From Paraburkholderia kururiensis (GTDB lineage: Bacteria; Pseudomonadota; Gammaproteobacteria; Burkholderiales; Burkholderiaceae): a stretch of 64,000 nt of DNA. The DNA is taken from positions 2,108,001 to 2,172,000 of the forward strand of contig NZ_CP139965.1 of assembly GCF_034424375.1 (NCBI RefSeq), read 5' to 3'. This document shows, in pieces, positions 61,418 through 64,000 of this stretch. The notes under the pieces were generated by a model. That model was not told where the DNA came from and did not search any database. It worked only from the letters and a program-made list of their open reading frames with translations. Each line of letters starts with the position of its first letter. Within the stretch, counting starts at the first letter, position 1. Both the position numbers and the translations under genes were made by a program.

Positions 61418-61434
61418 TTGCATCTTCGATGCAA
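61418..61434. other. Short perfect hairpin/palindrome before the adhesin gene
   Basis: TTGCATC and GATGCAA form a perfect 7-bp inverted repeat around a 3-base loop, 55 bp before the adhesin ATG. It could be an operator or a weak terminator for the TPR transcript. A second palindrome, AACGTCTCGACGTT, lies at 61380-61393. Confidence 0.4.
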
Positions 61435-61488
61435 CGCGCTAGCCCGTGCCGGATGTGATCGCTCAATCTTGTGTTCGGGGCAGACGAA

Positions 61489-64000
61489 ATGGCAGCACGT
61501 GCGCACACACGACAACAACTTCTCCACCCACCCGTCGCATTGCGATCGAAGCTCAGGCCGCTCTGTCACGCTATTGCGCTCACGCTTGCCGCGGGCGTGA
61601 CCGCGCACGCCGGTGCGGCCGGCATCGTGAACCTCGGGCAGGCAACGCGTACGGCGGCAGGGGGAGCGGGCGGCGGAGGAGGTGCGGGCATCGCCAACCT
61701 CGGCGTGTCGCCGCAACAGGCGCTTCAGGCGAGCCAGCCCTCGATTCTCAATCTCGGGCATGCCGCGCAGGCCATCGCTTCGCAGATTGCGGCCCAGCAG
61801 AGCGCGGCGGCTGCGGCGGCGGCCACTGCGTCGAACGTGCCCAACGGCCTCGTCGCCGGCGGCTTGCAGGTGGCGCCCGGCGTGAGCCAGACCGATACCA
61901 CCAACGCGCAGCTCTGGTACAACGCCAACCTTCCGACGCAGAGCGTGGACGGCAGCGGGCACGTGACGGTCGATATCAAGCAGACCGGCCAGAATGCCGT
62001 GCTGACCTGGCAGACGATGAACGTGGGCAGGCAGACGACGCTCAATTTCGACCAGTCGACGGGCACGCAGACGAACGGTGCCAACAATTGGGCCGTACTG
62101 AACCGGATCGACGACCCGACCGGTCGCCCGAGCCAGATTCTCGGCAACATCACCGCGCAGGGCTCGGTGTATGTCATCAACCGCAACGGCGTGCTGTTCG
62201 GCGCGGGGTCGCAGGTCAACGTGCATTCGCTCGTGGCCTCGTCGCTGGACTTGCTCAACACGAACAACCACCTGCTGCAAACGCCGGCCGACGTGGCCGC
62301 GAGCAACCGGTTGTTCCTCGGCATGACCCCGGGGACAGCGGGCGGTCTGGCCAGTCCCGAGACGAACAACTCGACGACCCCGCCGAACCCTGACGTGCCG
62401 AACGAGATACTCGGGCTCGGCAACCAGGCCACGGTCAGCGCCTCCAACCCTTATTCCTTGCCCGGCAGCGTCACCATCGAGCCCGGTGCGTCGATCACGA
62501 CGCACACGAACGGCACGGCGAGCGACGGCGGCTTCGTGTTGATCGCGGCGCCGAACGTGAACAACGGCGGAAGCATCACGGCGACGGCGGGCCAGGTTGT
62601 GCTGGCGGCCGGCGTGGGCGTGAGCCTGCGCCCGAACGCGGTGAATCCGCAAGTGTTGCAGCCGGAATTGAGCGGCAAGCTGGTGACGGCCGGCGGTGCG
62701 GACGTCACGCCGGCCGGCACGCTCACGAATTCCGGCCTGATCCAGGCGGCGCGCGGCAACGTCAATCTGCTCGGCAGCAGCGTGGCCCAAAACGGCGTAG
62801 TGGGCGTGACGACGAGCGTGAACTCGCCGGGCACCATCACGATTTCCACCGTCGACGAATACAGCTCGAACAGCCCCCTGGGTCAGTCGTTCACCACCAA
62901 CGGGAAACCCGTCACGTTCAGCGCGAATGGCGGCGCCGGCGACACGCATCGTGCGGGCCTGCTGACCTTCGGGCCGGATTCCGTGACGACCGTGCTGGCC
63001 GACAAGGACGGCCAGACCGTCACGTCGTCGCCGGGCACGACGTTCACTGCCGGCAACATCACGATGACGGCGGGCTCTGTCTGGTTCCAGGGCGGCTCGC
63101 TCATCGAAGCGCCGGGCTCGACGGTATCGGTGGCCGCGCTCACGCCGAAGGCTGCACTGAACGCCACGCCGCCGGGCGATACGGCGGTGCCCGGGCGCAT
63201 TTATCTCGATAACGGCGCGACCATCGACGTCTCTGGTCTCGCAAACGTCGAGTTGCCGATCAGCGCCACGCTCGTCACGGTGCCGCGCGTCGGCCTGAAC
63301 GAACTGGCCGATTCGCCGCTCTTGCGCAACAGCATCCTGTTCGGCATGCAGAACGTGGTCGTGGACAGCACGCTGTCAGGCACGCGCAGCGACGGCGTGC
63401 AATGGGTCGGCAGTCCGATCCTGAACCTGTCGGGATACGTCAGCCTGATTCCGCGCACGGTCGACCAGCTGCTCACGAACGGCGGCACCATCATGCTCTC
63501 GGGCAACGAGGTAATGACGGCGGCCGGTTCGTCGATGAACCTGAACGGCGGTTACGTCCACTACCTCGGCGGGCGCGTGAACACCACATTGCTCGAGGAC
63601 GCGAGCGGCGCCATTGTGCCGATCGGCCAGGCGAGCCCTTACGATACGTTCGTGGGCGTGGCGGGCGCATTCACCGAAAGCCACCCGCGCTGGCAGGTGA
63701 CGAAGACCTGGTATAACCCGCTGCAGACGGGCGGCCTGATCGAACCGGACTTCATCGTGGGCGGCAATGCCGGGACGCTGGACCTCTACGCGACCCAGTC
63801 GCTCGTGCTCGACGGCGCCATCAGCGCCCAGGCATTTGCGGGCTCCAAACAGGTGCAGGGCAACAGTCAGCCGACCGGCGGCACGTTCAATCTGGGCAGC
63901 GACCCGGCGGCGAGTTCCACGTTCTCCGCGGCGGGCAATCTCGCAGGGCTGACGCTGGGGGCCAGCACGTCCACTACCGGTGAATCGGGCCTCGTGATCC
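61489..64000 (+). CDS. Filamentous haemagglutinin-family (two-partner secretion type) giant adhesin, N-terminal part
   Basis: The frame runs from ATG 61489 off the right edge (837 codons visible). A long signal peptide (LCHAIALTLAAGVTAHA) is followed by a Gly-rich linker (GGAGGGGGAG) and an Ala/Gln-rich stretch. The haemagglutination-activity/TPS domain lies at about residues 135-260, with VTVDIKQTGQNAVLTWQTMN, NRIDDPTGRPSQILGNI and NRNGVLFGAGSQVNV. Thereafter come beta-helix repeats rich in Gly, Asn, Ser and Thr. Such proteins are secreted through a TpsB/FhaC pore and often exceed 2000 residues. No TpsB gene is seen upstream; it may lie downstream. The Ser/Thr/Asn-rich body is a natural glycosylation target for the TPR-transferases next door (inference). 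Confidence 0.87.
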   Translation, partial: MAARAHTRQQLLHPPVALRSKLRPLCHAIALTLAAGVTAHAGAAGIVNLGQATRTAAGGAGGGGGAGIANLGVSPQQALQASQPSILNLGHAAQAIASQIAAQQSAAAAAAATASNVPNGLVAGGLQVAPGVSQTDTTNAQLWYNANLPTQSVDGSGHVTVDIKQTGQNAVLTWQTMNVGRQTTLNFDQSTGTQTNGANNWAVLNRIDDPTGRPSQILGNITAQGSVYVINRNGVLFGAGSQVNVHSLVASSLDLLNTNNHLLQTPADVAASNRLFLGMTPGTAGGLASPETNNSTTPPNPDVPNEILGLGNQATVSASNPYSLPGSVTIEPGASITTHTNGTASDGGFVLIAAPNVNNGGSITATAGQVVLAAGVGVSLRPNAVNPQVLQPELSGKLVTAGGADVTPAGTLTNSGLIQAARGNVNLLGSSVAQNGVVGVTTSVNSPGTITISTVDEYSSNSPLGQSFTTNGKPVTFSANGGAGDTHRAGLLTFGPDSVTTVLADKDGQTVTSSPGTTFTAGNITMTAGSVWFQGGSLIEAPGSTVSVAALTPKAALNATPPGDTAVPGRIYLDNGATIDVSGLANVELPISATLVTVPRVGLNELADSPLLRNSILFGMQNVVVDSTLSGTRSDGVQWVGSPILNLSGYVSLIPRTVDQLLTNGGTIMLSGNEVMTAAGSSMNLNGGYVHYLGGRVNTTLLEDASGAIVPIGQASPYDTFVGVAGAFTESHPRWQVTKTWYNPLQTGGLIEPDFIVGGNAGTLDLYATQSLVLDGAISAQAFAGSKQVQGNSQPTGGTFNLGSDPAASSTFSAAGNLAGLTLGASTSTTGESGLVI

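Noticed and set aside
61393..62949. Minus-strand open frame opposite the adhesin N-terminus
   Set aside because: The plus strand has a signal peptide and a clear TPS domain; the antisense frame is a GC-skew shadow.

Overview
The window looks like chromosome or megaplasmid DNA of a Burkholderia-type betaproteobacterium (Burkholderia, Paraburkholderia or a near relative). The reasons are high GC with strong GC3 bias, an OpcP-like trimeric porin, sigma-54 dicarboxylate control, dense LysR regulators next to divergent operons, and organosulfur ABC systems. No tRNA, rRNA, insertion sequence, CRISPR or replication origin was seen. Both window edges cut genes.

1-11.4 kb: a C4-dicarboxylate fermentation or redox module. 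A leftward operon encodes an Fe-S protein, a fumarate reductase-like flavoprotein and a NuoF-like NADH module. Opposite it lie a DctB/DctD-type two-component system, an NAD malic enzyme and an AspT-type exchanger. Three sigma-54 promoters and two pairs of 16-bp enhancer sites, each pair spaced exactly 32 bp, tie these units into one regulon.

11.4-18.3 kb: a porin, a LOG-like protein, an ABC importer of the Fe3+/polyamine/phosphonate class, and a divergent LysR regulator.

18.3-33.2 kb: a leftward run livKHMGF - DHA2 exporter - rmlACDB, with most start and stop codons overlapping. Divergent to it are ridA, dadA, an Asp/Glu racemase-family gene, a GntR regulator, an RhlC-like rhamnosyltransferase and a DapA-family lyase. 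The dTDP-rhamnose pathway and a rhamnosyltransferase therefore bracket an amino-acid catabolic cluster. Two near-palindromic GntR-type sites lie in the divergent promoter region.

33.2-45.4 kb: organosulfur scavenging. It has three SsuA-like binding proteins, one permease, one ATPase, an SfnB-like flavoprotein, a LysR regulator, and an operon of SsuD-like monooxygenase, class II aldolase-family protein, cysteine dioxygenase-like cupin and a four-domain rhodanese.

45.4-52.7 kb: small stress or redox units (alpha/beta hydrolase with MerR, HxlR with qorB and an epoxide hydrolase, F420-reductase-like protein with two SDRs and LysR), each with a visible inverted repeat at its divergent promoter.

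52.7-64 kb: two pseudopilins (GspI/J-like), three paralogous TPR plus GT9/GT41-like glycosyltransferase proteins, and the start of a very large two-partner-type filamentous haemagglutinin adhesin that runs off the right edge. A bipartite DNA element recurs ahead of the pseudopilin, TPR and adhesin units, suggesting one co-regulated, possibly glycosylated adhesin system. This and the sigma-54 fumarate module are the most promising finds.
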